A stretch of 44,042 nucleotides of DNA from an uncultured Rhodospirillaceae bacterium (GCA_913030825.1 CAJWCU010000025.1:1-44042); one strand, 5' to 3'. Numbered from the stretch's first letter, positions 16,988 through 26,462 are shown. Program-made: numbers and translations. Notes: a model not told the origin generated them from the sequence alone.

Positions 16988-18013
16988 ATGACCACGGAAC
17001 AAATGACATTCGCCAACAACGGCCTGGCGGCGGCCTTATTCGGATCGCATCACGCCCATCTGGCACAGATCGAACAAGGCCTGGGCGTCACCATCCATGC
17101 CCGCGGCAACGAGGTCGCGATCACCGGTGACGGCCCTTCGGTCGATCGCACGGCGGCGGTCCTGGCGGCGCTTTACGATCGGCTCAAGCAGGGGCTCAGC
17201 GTCGATACACCCGATGTCGACGCCATGGTCCGCATGTCCGGCGGATCGCGCGGCGGTGACGTCCCCGCGACGCCGCAGGAAGGGCTGAAAGACGCCGGGG
17301 TCGCCGTTCATACCCGGAATAAGATGATCAACGCGCGGACCTCGACCCAGGCGGAATACCTGCGCGCCATCGACGAAAACCCCTTGGTCTTCGGGATCGG
17401 CCCGGCGGGCACGGGCAAGACCTATCTGGCGGTCGCCAAGGCCGTCGAACGTCTGGTCCAGGGCCGGGTCGACCGCATCATCCTATCGCGCCCGGCGGTC
17501 GAGGCCGGCGAGCAATTGGGGTTCCTTCCCGGCGACATGCGGGAAAAGGTCGATCCCTACCTGCGCCCGCTTTACGACGCGCTTTACGACATGTTGCCCA
17601 AGGAGCAGGTCGAAAAGCGCCTGGAATCGGGTGAGATCGAGGTTGCCCCCCTGGCCTTCATGCGCGGCCGAACCCTGTCCAACGCCTTCGTTATTTTGGA
17701 CGAAGCGCAGAACACCACGCCCGTGCAGATGAAGATGTTCCTCACCCGTCTGGGCGAGAATTCGGCCATGGTGGTGACCGGCGATTTGTCGCAGGTCGAT
17801 TTGCCGCGCGGCACCCGATCGGGCCTGCGCGATGCCCAGGAAGTCCTGATCGGGACCAAGGGCATCCGTTTCGCCGAGTTCACGGAACAGGACGTCGTCC
17901 GTCATCCGCTGGTCTCGCGCATCGTCCATGCCTATCAGAACGTGGAGACGGCGCGCGGCGCCGGCGCCCGCTACGAGCACTACAAGAGCGACGGCGAAAA
18001 AGGCGATGATTGA
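16988..18013 (+). CDS. PhoH-family ATPase
   Basis: PhoH-like P-loop ATPase of 341 residues (PhoL/YbeZ type). The N-terminal region resembles a small KH-like domain; the ATPase core begins near residue 120 with [21 protein letters not shown]-loop GPAGTGKT at 138-145, and a Walker [10 protein letters not shown]. In enterobacteria the equivalent gene also sits just before ybeY and the products interact, pointing to a part in rRNA processing. The ATG at 16988 is favoured by AAGGGA upstream. An in-frame GTG at 16904 overlapping the miaB stop (GTGA) would add 28 mostly Arg/Ala/Gly residues and cannot be excluded. Confidence 0.93.
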   Translation: MTTEQMTFANNGLAAALFGSHHAHLAQIEQGLGVTIHARGNEVAITGDGPSVDRTAAVLAALYDRLKQGLSVDTPDVDAMVRMSGGSRGGDVPATPQEGLKDAGVAVHTRNKMINARTSTQAEYLRAIDENPLVFGIGPAGTGKTYLAVAKAVERLVQGRVDRIILSRPAVEAGEQLGFLPGDMREKVDPYLRPLYDALYDMLPKEQVEKRLESGEIEVAPLAFMRGRTLSNAFVILDEAQNTTPVQMKMFLTRLGENSAMVVTGDLSQVDLPRGTRSGLRDAQEVLIGTKGIRFAEFTEQDVVRHPLVSRIVHAYQNVETARGAGARYEHYKSDGEKGDD

Positions 18014-18545
18014 CGTGGTGCCCGTGCCGGTTCCGCCCTCGGGCACGGCCGATGGGGGTCTTGAGATCGGAATCGAGGTCGCCGATGCGGCCTGGACCGC
18101 GGCCCTGGCCGATGCCGAGGCGCTGGTCGAACGCGCACTTCTCGCCGCTTATGCCGGGGGCTCTGGTGTCCACGCGGAAGCCGCCGAGGTCTCATTGGTC
18201 CTGGCGTCGGACGCCATGGTCGCCGACCTCAATCGCGACTACCGGGGTAAGGACGGGCCGACAAACGTTTTGTCTTTCGCCCAATCGGACGGTGAGCAGC
18301 CCCCCGCCGTCGCCGGAATGCCGGAGATGTTGGGCGACGTGATCATCGCCTTCGGCGTGACGCAGGCGGAGGCACGGGACCAAGGCATTCCGCTCGCCGA
18401 CCATTTATCTCATCTTTGCGTCCATGGTATGCTGCATCTTCTCGGATTCGACCACGAAGACGCGGCCGAAGCCGACGAGATGGAGCGGTTGGAAACGGAT
18501 ATTCTGGGGACCCTCGGGGTGCCCGATCCATATGGAAAGGAATAA
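18006..18545 (+). CDS. ybeY: Endoribonuclease YbeY, 16S rRNA maturation factor
   Basis: A zinc metalloprotein of 179 residues that helps process the 3' end of 16S rRNA and ribosome quality control. The signature HGMLHLLGFDH gives the three zinc histidines H140, H144 and H150. The NRDYRGKDGPTNVLSF stretch is also diagnostic. The ATG at 18006 overlaps the end of the phoH-like gene by 8 bases, indicating translational coupling. The N-terminus is slightly longer than in E. coli, as usual in alphaproteobacteria. Confidence 0.97.
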   Translation: MIDVVPVPVPPSGTADGGLEIGIEVADAAWTAALADAEALVERALLAAYAGGSGVHAEAAEVSLVLASDAMVADLNRDYRGKDGPTNVLSFAQSDGEQPPAVAGMPEMLGDVIIAFGVTQAEARDQGIPLADHLSHLCVHGMLHLLGFDHEDAAEADEMERLETDILGTLGVPDPYGKE

Positions 18546-19537
18546 TGAGCGCCCGCGCAAGCAAGGGCATCGATCCTGGTGACATGAACGATCAATCATC
18601 GAGTCCTCCGCCCCGGGACGCCGGGGCCGCCACATCGTCCGCCGCGCGGGATATTCAGGACGCGCCGCAGGACAGTAAACCCCCTTCTGCCTGGCAGCGA
18701 TTTTTCCGCCGGTTCCGTAACGGCGGCAACGGCTCCGTTCGCGAAACGCTCGAGGAAATCATCGAGGAACGGGCCGACGACGCAGCCCCCATCGGCGACG
18801 ACGAACGTCTGCTTCTGACCAACATCCTGAACCTGCGCGGGCGCACGGTCGGCGACGTCATGGTGCCGCGCGCGGATATCGTCGCGGTCGAGGTCGAAAC
18901 GCCGTTGAAGGATATCGTCGCGATCATCGCCGAACAGGGGCATACGCGTTTGCCGGTCTATCGCGGGACCTTGGACGACGCCATCGGCATGGCGCATATC
19001 AAGGATCTGTTCCTGTGGGAAGGCCGCGAACAGGACTTCAAGCTCGCCGAACACCTGCGCCGCATTCTGTTCGTGGCACCTTCGATGGAGGTTCTGGAAC
19101 TGCTTCTGGAAATGCGCGCCCGGCGATCGCACATGGCGCTGGTGGTCGATGAATACGGCGGGGTCGACGGCCTGGCGACCATCGAAGACCTGGTCGAGGA
19201 AATCGTCGGCGAGATCGAAGATGAACACGACCGCACGGACGAGCCGATCCTGCGTGAAAATACCGACGGATCGTTCACCGCCGACGCGCGGGTGACGCTG
19301 GAGGCGCTGGAGGAAAAGTTCGGCCCCTTCATGGAACCGGAAGAACGGGAAAACATCGACACCCTGGGCGGTCTCGTCTTCGCCCTGGCCGGCCGGGTCC
19401 CGATCCGGTCCGAACTTCTGAGCCATCCCGGCGGGTTGGAGTTCGAGGTTCTGCAGGCCGATCCGCGCCGCGTCCATCGGGTCAAGGTCCGGCGCAGCGC
19501 GCCCCTGGACCAGGACAAGAGCGCGGCCACCGCATGA
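18545..19537 (+). CDS. CorC/HlyC-family CBS-domain protein
   Basis: A 330-residue cytoplasmic protein with a disordered N-terminus (about 45 residues), a conserved VRETLEEIIEER helix, two CBS domains at about 90-215 (VMVPRADIVAVE, GHTRLPVYRG, GVDGLATIEDLVEEIVGEIEDEHD), and a C-terminal CorC_HlyC transporter-associated domain. In E. coli CorC is linked to magnesium/cobalt efflux; the protein has no membrane segments. The ATG overlaps the ybeY stop by one base (TAATG) and its own stop overlaps the lnt start, so it is translated as part of one operon. Confidence 0.93.
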   Translation: MSARASKGIDPGDMNDQSSSPPPRDAGAATSSAARDIQDAPQDSKPPSAWQRFFRRFRNGGNGSVRETLEEIIEERADDAAPIGDDERLLLTNILNLRGRTVGDVMVPRADIVAVEVETPLKDIVAIIAEQGHTRLPVYRGTLDDAIGMAHIKDLFLWEGREQDFKLAEHLRRILFVAPSMEVLELLLEMRARRSHMALVVDEYGGVDGLATIEDLVEEIVGEIEDEHDRTDEPILRENTDGSFTADARVTLEALEEKFGPFMEPEERENIDTLGGLVFALAGRVPIRSELLSHPGGLEFEVLQADPRRVHRVKVRRSAPLDQDKSAATA

Positions 19538-21171
19538 CCGGGACCCTGTCCGGGTTCCGGCGTCTCTATTCCATTGTCGGCGGTTTGTCCGGCTGGCGCC
19601 GCCGTGGTCTCGCGGCAGGCCTCGGCATTCTAGCCGCGGGGGCGTTGCCGCCGCTCCATCTGGTGTTTCTGCTGATCCCCGGCTTGACCGGGCTGCTCTG
19701 GCTCTGCCTGTCGCGGGCCCGCACGCGCGGCGCCTTCGCCGACGGCTGGTGGTTCGGTGCGGGCCTGGGTGGGGCGGGCACCTTCTGGATTTCCCATTCC
19801 CTGACCATCGACCTCGCGCGGTTCGGTTGGCTGATCCCCATCGCGGTGCTCGGCTTCGCCGCCGTGCTGGGCCTGTTCCCGGCCATCGCCGCGGCGCTGG
19901 TTCATCGTCTCGCCGGGCCGGGCCGGGGGGCGGAAAAGGCCTTTGTCGGGCCGGGCATCGGCGCCGTCCTGGTCTTGGCCGGGGCCTGGACCATGACGGA
20001 ATGGCTGCGCGGCTGGGTCTTCACCGGCTTCCCTTGGAATCTGGCGGCGACGGTCTGGACCTTCTCCGACGCCATGACGCAATCCGTTGCCCTGTTCGGC
20101 GCCTATGGTTTGGGACTCGTCACCGTGGCGATCGCGGCGGCTCCGGCCGCGCTGGCCGGGCCGGGCCGCCGGCCCTGGTCGGCGACTGTATTGGCGGCGG
20201 TCTTCCTGGTGGGTCTCTGGGGCGGTGGGGCTTATCGGCTGGGCGGCGCCGAGGAGGCGTTCGCCCCCGGGGTGCAATTGCGGCTGGTCCAGCCCAACAT
20301 CGCCCAGGCGGACAAATGGAAACCCGAGCTGAAGGCCGGTCACGTCGCCCGTCAGTTGGAGATGAGTTACGCGCCGCCCGCCGCCGGCGCGCCCGCGCCG
20401 ACGCATATCATCTGGGCCGAGACGGCTGCACCCTACGTCATGAACCGCCAGCCCAATCTGATCCGTGCCCTGGCCGAGGCCGCGCCGACGAAGGGGGCGT
20501 TGATCACCGGGGCGTTGCGCGTCACGGGCGGCCGCCCGGCGGATGCCCTCGCCTACAACAGCCTGTACGTGGTCGAGGCATCGGGGCGCATCGCCGATGT
20601 CTACGACAAACACCATCTGGTCCCGTTCGGTGAATACGTGCCGTTCGAAGCCTGGTTGTCCTGGCTTAAGATCACTGTCGGGCGGGGGAATTTCTCACCC
20701 GGCCCGGGCGGCCGCGTCATGGAGGTGCAGGGCCTGCCGCCGGTCTCGCCGTTGATTTGTTACGAAGTGATCTTTCCCGGCGCCGTGGTGCCGGAGGACG
20801 GTGTGGAAGCGGGGGAAAGCCGACCCCGGCCGCGCTGGCTGCTGAACATCACCAACGATGCCTGGTTCGGCGTCACGCCCGGCCCGTACCAGCATTTCGC
20901 CGCGGCGCGTCTGCGCGCGGTCGAGGAGGGCGTGGCGCTGGTCCGTGTCGCCAACACGGGTATTTCGGCGATCGTCGACCCCTGGGGGCGGGTGCTCGAG
21001 CGTCTCGATCTCGATACTTCCGGCACTTTGGACGGCGGTCTGCCCGAGCCGATCGGCGGGCGAACTTTCTATTCGCTATGGGGGAATGCCGGGCCCTTGG
21101 CCCTGTCCGTGCTGTTCCTGGGACTGGGCGGGTTCCTTGCGAGGCGCGCCGGGCGATCCGAACGGCCATAG
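19534..21171 (+). CDS. lnt: Apolipoprotein N-acyltransferase Lnt
   Basis: Integral membrane enzyme adding the third acyl chain to the N-terminal cysteine of lipoproteins. In 545 residues it has an N-terminal set of about seven membrane segments followed by a nitrilase-like periplasmic domain. The catalytic triad is visible: E296 in WAETAAP, K359 in YDKHHLVPFGEYVP and C409 in LICYEVIFP. A last membrane segment follows. The start ATG overlaps the upstream stop (ATGA). The corC-lnt pairing is conserved widely in proteobacteria. Confidence 0.97.
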   Translation: MTGTLSGFRRLYSIVGGLSGWRRRGLAAGLGILAAGALPPLHLVFLLIPGLTGLLWLCLSRARTRGAFADGWWFGAGLGGAGTFWISHSLTIDLARFGWLIPIAVLGFAAVLGLFPAIAAALVHRLAGPGRGAEKAFVGPGIGAVLVLAGAWTMTEWLRGWVFTGFPWNLAATVWTFSDAMTQSVALFGAYGLGLVTVAIAAAPAALAGPGRRPWSATVLAAVFLVGLWGGGAYRLGGAEEAFAPGVQLRLVQPNIAQADKWKPELKAGHVARQLEMSYAPPAAGAPAPTHIIWAETAAPYVMNRQPNLIRALAEAAPTKGALITGALRVTGGRPADALAYNSLYVVEASGRIADVYDKHHLVPFGEYVPFEAWLSWLKITVGRGNFSPGPGGRVMEVQGLPPVSPLICYEVIFPGAVVPEDGVEAGESRPRPRWLLNITNDAWFGVTPGPYQHFAAARLRAVEEGVALVRVANTGISAIVDPWGRVLERLDLDTSGTLDGGLPEPIGGRTFYSLWGNAGPLALSVLFLGLGGFLARRAGRSERP

Positions 21172-21377
21172 AAACCCTAGGGTTATAGACCACATCTGAC
21201 TTGACGCCGGGCGCGATCCTTGCCACAAACGGCGGCTCGGGATCAGTTGTTCCCGGCGTGGCGTATTTGGACCGTTTGCCGCCACGAAAAATATAGCGCT
21301 AAGCGGACGAGCGTCGCCCCCGAACGTTTCGTCCTCATAGTCCTACATCTGTAACGACGTTACCGGAGGCTACATCT
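21172..21377 (+). promoter_or_regulatory. metK leader with a palindrome flanked by a direct repeat at the ribosome site
   Basis: Within this 206-base gap, CTACATCTGT occurs twice, at 21343-21352 and 21370-21379, the second containing the first two bases of the GTG start codon. Between the copies lies the palindrome GTAACG-A-CGTTAC (21351-21363), directly followed by the ribosome site CGGAGG (21364-21369). Further upstream a 7-base hairpin CGTGGCG/CGCCACG spans 21257-21286. The arrangement suggests control of metK at transcription or translation initiation. I could not match it to a known SAM riboswitch. Confidence 0.5.
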
Positions 21378-22586
21378 GTGACTCTATCCAACTATCTCTT
21401 CACGTCCGAATCCGTTTCCGAAGGACACCCGGACAAAGTTTCCGACCGCATTTCCGACGCGGTCCTTGATGAATTCCTGCGCCGTGACCCGGGCAATTGC
21501 CGGCTCGGCTGCGAAACCTTCACCACCACCAACCGCATCATCGTCGGCGGCGAAGGCCGCTGCGGCGACGATGGTCAGGGCCCGATCTTCGACGCCGACG
21601 GCAACGCCGACGCCGAATTGATCGAACACATCGCCCGCGAATGCGTGAAGGATATCGGCTACGAACAGGACAACTTCCATTGGAATACGGCCAAGGTGCA
21701 GGTTTATCTGCATGGCCAGTCCGCCGACATCGCGGTTGGCGTCGATTCCGCCGGCAACAAGGACGAAGGTGCCGGTGACCAGGGCATCATGTTCGGTTTC
21801 GCTTGTAACGAAACGGAACAGCTGATGCCGGCGCCGATCCAGTTCTCGCACGAGATTTTGAAAAACATGGCCGCCGCCCGTCATTCGGGCAAGACGCCCG
21901 GCCTGCTGCCCGATTCCAAAAGCCAGGTGACCCTGCAATACGAAAACGGCAAGCCCGTGCGTGCGACCTCGGTCGTCGTCTCGACCCAGCATGTCGAGGA
22001 ACTGACCACCGACGAAGTGCGCGAGATCGTTCGCCCCTTCGTGACGGACGTCCTGCCGGACGGCTGGATGCCCCCGGAAGACGAATTCTACGTCAACCCG
22101 ACGGGCCGTTTCGTCATTGGCGGGCCGGATTCCGACGTCGGCCTGACCGGCCGTAAGATCATCGTCGATACCTACGGCGGTGCGGCCCCGCATGGCGGCG
22201 GCGCGTTTTCCGGCAAGGATCCGACCAAGGTCGACCGCTCGGCCGCTTACGGTGCCCGCTACCTCGCGAAAAACGTGGTCGCCGCCGGTCTCGCCGACAA
22301 ATGCGTGATCCAGCTGGCCTACGCCATCGGCGTGTCCAAGCCGTTGTCGGTCTACGTCGACACCCAGGGCACGGGCCGCGTTTCCGAAGAGCAGATTTCC
22401 AAGAAGCTCCAGGAAATGGTCAACCTCAGCCCGCGCGGCATCCGCGAGCATCTCGAGCTGAACAAGCCCGTCTATGCCCGCACCGCCGCTTACGGTCACT
22501 TCGGCCGCCAGCCCACGGAAGACGGCGGGTTTTCCTGGGAAAAGACCGACCTGGCCGACGGCCTCAAGGCCGCCTTCGGCGCCTAA
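21378..22586 (+). CDS. metK: S-adenosylmethionine synthetase
   Basis: Makes SAM from methionine and ATP. The 402-residue protein has the standard three-domain fold: [18 protein letters not shown] near the N-terminus (ATP/metal site), the [10 protein letters not shown] active-site loop, and the [19 protein letters not shown] phosphate-binding region. Starts at GTG with CGGAGG 8 bases upstream. trmB follows 17 bases after the stop, probably on the same message. In several relatives a helix-turn-helix gene lies between lnt and metK; it is absent here. Confidence 0.98.
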   Translation: MTLSNYLFTSESVSEGHPDKVSDRISDAVLDEFLRRDPGNCRLGCETFTTTNRIIVGGEGRCGDDGQGPIFDADGNADAELIEHIARECVKDIGYEQDNFHWNTAKVQVYLHGQSADIAVGVDSAGNKDEGAGDQGIMFGFACNETEQLMPAPIQFSHEILKNMAAARHSGKTPGLLPDSKSQVTLQYENGKPVRATSVVVSTQHVEELTTDEVREIVRPFVTDVLPDGWMPPEDEFYVNPTGRFVIGGPDSDVGLTGRKIIVDTYGGAAPHGGGAFSGKDPTKVDRSAAYGARYLAKNVVAAGLADKCVIQLAYAIGVSKPLSVYVDTQGTGRVSEEQISKKLQEMVNLSPRGIREHLELNKPVYARTAAYGHFGRQPTEDGGFSWEKTDLADGLKAAFGA

Positions 22587-22603
22587 GGGTCCCGAGCGGG
22601 CCG

Positions 22604-23296
22604 TTGAGCGAAAGCGGCCCGCGCTTCTACGGTCGCCGGCGGGGCAAAAAGCTCCGTCCCGGCCGTCAGGCGCTCATCGACGATCTGTTACCGACGCTCC
22701 GCGTTCCCCTTCCGGGGGACGCGGGCGCGCCGATCGATCCCAAAACCCTGTTCGATCCCCAGCCGGAGGCTGTCTGGCTGGAGATCGGCTTTGGTGCCGG
22801 CGAACATCTGGCGGCCCAGGCGGCGGCCCATCCCGAGATCGGCATGATCGGGGCGGAGCCATTCGTCAACGGGGTCTCGACCCTGCTGTCCCAGATCGTC
22901 GCGCAAGACCTTAAGAACATCCGAATTCTCGATGACGACATCCGGTTGTTGCTGCCGGGATTGGCGGCGGCGTCGCTTGGCCGGGTCTATCTGCTCTATT
23001 CCGATCCCTGGCCCAAGAGACGCCATTGGAACCGCCGCGTGGTGCAGCCGGAAACGCTCGACATGCTGGCCCGGGTGTTGCGCCCCGGCGGCCTGTTCCG
23101 CTTCGCCACGGACCATATGGGCCATGCCCGATGGGCGCTCTGGCATCTTTCCCGCCACCCCGATTTCGAATGGACGGCGCGCGGGCCGCAGGACTGGCGC
23201 GACCGCTGGCCCGACGGTTTTCCCACGCGATACGAAGAAAAGGGCCTGGCCGGGGACAAGCGGGTCTATCTGGAGTTCCGACGCAAAGGCGGATGA
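22604..23296 (+). CDS. trmB: tRNA (guanine-N7-)-methyltransferase TrmB
   Basis: SAM-dependent enzyme forming m7G46 in the variable loop of tRNAs. The 230-residue frame has the SAM-binding motif WLEIGFGAGEHL and the family signature YSDPWPKRRHWNRR, then ATDHMGHARW and the C-terminal TRYEEKGL. The start is set at TTG 22604, since the N-terminal SESGPRFYGRRRGKKLR matches the family and everything further upstream overlaps metK. No strong ribosome site precedes it, consistent with coupling to metK 17 bases before. Confidence 0.94.
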   Translation: MSESGPRFYGRRRGKKLRPGRQALIDDLLPTLRVPLPGDAGAPIDPKTLFDPQPEAVWLEIGFGAGEHLAAQAAAHPEIGMIGAEPFVNGVSTLLSQIVAQDLKNIRILDDDIRLLLPGLAAASLGRVYLLYSDPWPKRRHWNRRVVQPETLDMLARVLRPGGLFRFATDHMGHARWALWHLSRHPDFEWTARGPQDWRDRWPDGFPTRYEEKGLAGDKRVYLEFRRKGG

Positions 23297-23331
23297 CGGA
23301 CCCGCACCCTGTCTTGGTCCCACTGCAACGC

Positions 23332-23360
23332 TTGTGTTTCAACGCATTTGGGACTATATA
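23332..23360 (+). promoter_or_regulatory. Promoter of the rimP-nusA-infB operon
   Basis: TTGTGT at 23332-23337 and TATATA at 23355-23360, with an exact 17-base gap. Predicted start near 23367, so the transcript would begin within the 9-base-stem hairpin listed next. It lies just after trmB and before any rimP coding sequence. Confidence 0.65.
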
Positions 23361-23365
23361 GACCT

Positions 23366-23388
23366 CGCGTTTTCGATATGAAAACGCG
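23366..23388 (+). promoter_or_regulatory. 5'-terminal stem-loop of the rimP leader
   Basis: Perfect 9-base inverted repeat CGCGTTTTC (23366-23374) and GAAAACGCG (23380-23388) with a 5-base loop. It would form at the very 5' end of the message made from the promoter upstream and may protect it or act in leader control. Confidence 0.55.
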
Positions 23389-23417
23389 CTTCGTTAAGTC
23401 CGATATGGGTTTGATGG

Positions 23418-23446
23418 GGCGGGCCGGTGGCCCGCCTTTTGTGTTT
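23418..23446 (+). terminator. Terminator/attenuator hairpin in the rimP leader
   Basis: Stem GGCGGGCC/GGCCCGCC (23418-23425 with 23429-23436), 3-base loop, then TTTTGTGTTTT. It has the form of an intrinsic terminator but lies about 50 bases inside the predicted leader, 54 bases before rimP. Either it ends transcripts from trmB or it attenuates the operon. Since nusA, whose product affects pausing and termination, lies downstream, attenuation feedback is plausible. Confidence 0.65.
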
Positions 23447-23499
23447 TCTGGGCCCCGTCCTTTTGCGTTCGGGGTTGAATTGACAGAGGTTCCGCCTAG

Positions 23500-24000
23500 G
23501 TGACTTTGGAACAACGTATCGCCGAAATCATCGGCCCGGCCATCGAGGATTTGGGGTTCGAGCTCGTGCGCGTCCTGTTGTCGGGACAGCGCCGCAAGAA
23601 GCTGCAGATCATGGCTGAGCCTTTGGACGGCAGCGCGATGAACGTCGATCATTGCGCGGATATCTCGCGCGCCGTCTCGGCCTTGCTGGACGTTGAAGAT
23701 CCGATCGACGACGCCTACGTGCTGGAAGTCTCGTCGCCGGGTATCGACCGGCCGTTGGTCAAGCTGGTCGATTTCGACCGGTTCAAGGGCTTCGACGCGC
23801 GGGTGGAAATGCATACGGGCATCGATGGCCGCCGCCGGTTTTCCGGTCGCCTGCTGGGGATTGCCGACGACCATGTCCTGATGGACGTGGAGGAAGGCGA
23901 GGTCCGCCTGCCCTATGCCGACATCCAGAAATCGAAGCTGCTGATGACCGACGAATTGATCCAGGCGCATATGAAGGCGGAGGCCGAGGCCGAGGGTTGA
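23500..24000 (+). CDS. rimP: Ribosome maturation factor RimP
   Basis: Cytoplasmic factor needed for assembly of the 30S subunit. The 166-residue protein has both domains: the N-terminal part with GFELVRVLLSG and YVLEVSSPGIDRPL, the family signature, and a C-terminal Sm-like barrel (RVEMHTGIDGRRRFSGRLLGI). It begins at GTG 23500 with a weak ribosome site. nusA follows after 78 bases. Confidence 0.96.
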   Translation: MTLEQRIAEIIGPAIEDLGFELVRVLLSGQRRKKLQIMAEPLDGSAMNVDHCADISRAVSALLDVEDPIDDAYVLEVSSPGIDRPLVKLVDFDRFKGFDARVEMHTGIDGRRRFSGRLLGIADDHVLMDVEEGEVRLPYADIQKSKLLMTDELIQAHMKAEAEAEG

Positions 24001-24078
24001 GCCTCCGACCGTCCCATACGCGTCTGATTTGGAAACGAATTTTGACTTTGAGCTTGAGAGTGTGAAGGAACACCAGAC

Positions 24079-25680
24079 ATGAGCGAAGCCATGCAAAGCG
24101 AAGCCGTCCACGCCCGCCCCGAACTGCTGGCCGCCGCCGATCAGGCTGCGCGCGACAAGGGCATCGAACGGGACGAGGTTCTGGAAGCCATGGAACAGGC
24201 GATCCAGAAGGCCGGCCGGTCCAAGTACGGTCATGAGCACGACATTCGCGCCGTGATCGACCGGACCTCGGGCGCCATCACCCTGGCCCGCTATCTGGAA
24301 GTCGTCGAAGACGCCGATGCCGTCGAGAACGAAATCACGCAGCTGACCCTGGAACAGGCCAAGCAACGCAAGGCCGACGCCACCGTCGGCGAATTCCTGG
24401 TCGATCCCCTGCCGCCGATCGATTTCGGGCGCATCGCCGCCCAGACGGCCAAGCAGGTCATCGTTCAGAAGGTCCGCGAAGCCGAACGCAAGCGCCAGTA
24501 CGAGGAATACCAGGACCGCATCGGCGAAGTCGTCAACGGCCTGGTCAAGCGGATCGAATACGGCAACGTGATCGTCGACCTGGGCCGCGCCGAAGCGCTG
24601 CTGCGCCGGGATGAATCGATCCCGCGCGAGCATTTCTCCAACGGCGACCGCGTGCGCGCCTACATCATGGACGTCCGCGAGGAAACCCGCGGCCCGCAGA
24701 TTTTCCTGTCGCGCACCCACCCGCAGTTCATGTCGTCGCTGTTCAAACAGGAAGTGCCGGAAATCTACGACGGCATCATCGAAATCAAGTCGGTCGCCCG
24801 CGATCCCGGCTCCCGCGCCAAGATCGCCGTGTTGTCGCATGACAGCTCGATCGATCCCGTCGGCCCCTGCATCGGCATGCGCGGCTCCCGCGTTCAGGCC
24901 GTGGTCGGCGAACTGCAGGGCGAAAAGATCGACATCATCCAATGGTCCCCTGACGAAGCGTCTTTCATCGTCAACGCCCTGGCCCCGGCCGAGGTTTCCA
25001 AGGTCGTCATGGACCAGGACACCCACCGCATTGAAGTCGTGGTGCCCGACGATCAGCTGTCGCTGGCCATCGGCCGGCGCGGCCAGAACGTGCGCCTGGC
25101 CTCGCAGCTGTCCGGCTGGGACATCGACATCTTTACCGAGGCGGAAGAATCCGAGCGCCGCAACGAAGAGTTCCGCGCCCGCTCTGCCCTGTTTGTCGAG
25201 GCCCTGGACGTCGATGACGTGATCGCCCACCTGCTGGTCACCGAAGGCTTTTCCAAGGTCGAGGAAGTCGCCTTCGTGTCGCTCGACGATCTGACCGACA
25301 TCGAAGGGTTCGACGAAGCGGTGGCTCAGGAACTGCAGGCCCGCGCCCAGAACTATCTGGAAACGCGCGACGCCGAATTCGAAGCCAAGCGCAAGGAACT
25401 GGGCGTTGACGACGATCTCGGCGAATTCGAAGGCATTACCACCGAAATGATGGTGTTGCTGGGTGAAGCCGGAGTGAAGACCCGCGACGATCTGGCCGAT
25501 CTGGCTGGTGACGAGCTCCTGGAAATCGTGCCGCAGGGCGCGATGACCCTGGATGCCGCCAACGACATCATCATGCAGGCCCGTGCCCATTGGTTCGCCG
25601 ATGAGGAAGGGGCCGAAGGTGAGGGCGAAGGCGAAACGGCGGCCGAGGCCGCCGGCGGCGACGCCGAGAAGACCGAGTAA
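24079..25680 (+). CDS. nusA: Transcription termination/antitermination factor NusA
   Basis: Binds RNA polymerase and nascent RNA, influencing pausing, termination and rRNA antitermination. In 533 residues: N-terminal polymerase-binding domain, S1 domain near 135-200, two KH domains near 230-370 (VGPCIGMRGSRVQAV, LAIGRRGQNVRLAS), and two acidic helix-hairpin-helix repeats near 370-505. The last 25 residues are an acidic Glu/Gly/Ala tail. GAAGGA precedes the ATG. Central gene of the operon between rimP and the YlxR/L7Ae gene. Confidence 0.97.
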   Translation: MSEAMQSEAVHARPELLAAADQAARDKGIERDEVLEAMEQAIQKAGRSKYGHEHDIRAVIDRTSGAITLARYLEVVEDADAVENEITQLTLEQAKQRKADATVGEFLVDPLPPIDFGRIAAQTAKQVIVQKVREAERKRQYEEYQDRIGEVVNGLVKRIEYGNVIVDLGRAEALLRRDESIPREHFSNGDRVRAYIMDVREETRGPQIFLSRTHPQFMSSLFKQEVPEIYDGIIEIKSVARDPGSRAKIAVLSHDSSIDPVGPCIGMRGSRVQAVVGELQGEKIDIIQWSPDEASFIVNALAPAEVSKVVMDQDTHRIEVVVPDDQLSLAIGRRGQNVRLASQLSGWDIDIFTEAEESERRNEEFRARSALFVEALDVDDVIAHLLVTEGFSKVEEVAFVSLDDLTDIEGFDEAVAQELQARAQNYLETRDAEFEAKRKELGVDDDLGEFEGITTEMMVLLGEAGVKTRDDLADLAGDELLEIVPQGAMTLDAANDIIMQARAHWFADEEGAEGEGEGETAAEAAGGDAEKTE

Positions 25681-25745
25681 GGGAACGGCATGTTGGCGAC
25701 GACCGACAGACCCGTGACCGAAATGAGCTGACGAGAGGGACCCGG

Positions 25746-26402
25746 ATGGCCGGTGGCGTGAACAGCCTGGCGGAAAAAGACGAGGTTTCGGCGCCCGACG
25801 AGGACGCCGGACCGATCCGCCGCTGTATCGTCAGCGGCGAGAAACGGCCCGTCGAAGAGCTCATCCGGTTCGTCGTCGGTCCCGACGATACGGTCGTTCC
25901 GGACCTGGCGGGCGACCTGCCCGGTCGGGGTTTATGGTTGAGTGCCCGCCGCGATGTGGTAAATACAGCCAGCGAAAAGAACCTTTTCGCCAAGGCGGCC
26001 AAGCGCAAGGTCTCCGTTCCGCCGGGTTTGGCGGACGCGGTCGAGGCGCAAATGGTTCGCCGCTGCATGGATGCGCTGGGTTTGGCGCGCCGTGCGGGCC
26101 AGGTGGTCGCCGGGTTTGAAAAAACCGACGCCTGGCTGAGAACCGCCCAACGCGGTTTGTTGGTCGCGGCGCGGGACGGCAGTGAGGACGGCAAGTCCAA
26201 GTTGCGGGCCTTGGCGCCGGGATTGGCGCAATTCACGGTCTTGGACGCTGGCGAACTGGGCCGCGCCCTGGGCCGGGACCATGTGGTCCATGCAGGGGTC
26301 GCGTCCGGCGGCCTGGCGGATCGATTGGTATTTGAACAAAACCGGCTGATGGGGTTTCGCGAGGGTCTCCCGGCCGGTACGACTTCTCCCTCGCAAGAAT
26401 AG
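25746..26402 (+). CDS. YlxR/DUF448 RNA-binding protein fused to an L7Ae-like domain
   Basis: A 218-residue protein. The N-terminal DUF448 (YlxR) domain has RRCIVSGEKRPVEELIRFV and PGRGLWLSARRDVV; the part from about 105 on is an L7Ae/YlxQ-like RNA-binding domain (LGLARRAGQVVAGFEKT). In Firmicutes these are two genes, ylxR and ylxQ, also between nusA and infB; the fused form is usual in alphaproteobacteria. The exact function is unsettled; a role in ribosome biogenesis or RNA handling fits the operon. Confidence 0.9.
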   Translation: MAGGVNSLAEKDEVSAPDEDAGPIRRCIVSGEKRPVEELIRFVVGPDDTVVPDLAGDLPGRGLWLSARRDVVNTASEKNLFAKAAKRKVSVPPGLADAVEAQMVRRCMDALGLARRAGQVVAGFEKTDAWLRTAQRGLLVAARDGSEDGKSKLRALAPGLAQFTVLDAGELGRALGRDHVVHAGVASGGLADRLVFEQNRLMGFREGLPAGTTSPSQE

Positions 26403-26462
26403 GCGGGTTCGTCTGGAACCCGCACAACCGGGGTTCCGGATCACGCCGATCGGAAGGTATTG

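Noticed and set aside
21172-21377. SAM-II or SAM/SAH riboswitch before metK
   Set aside because: I could not align the conserved cores of either class; only generic hairpins and the repeat/palindrome are visible. A covariance search would decide.
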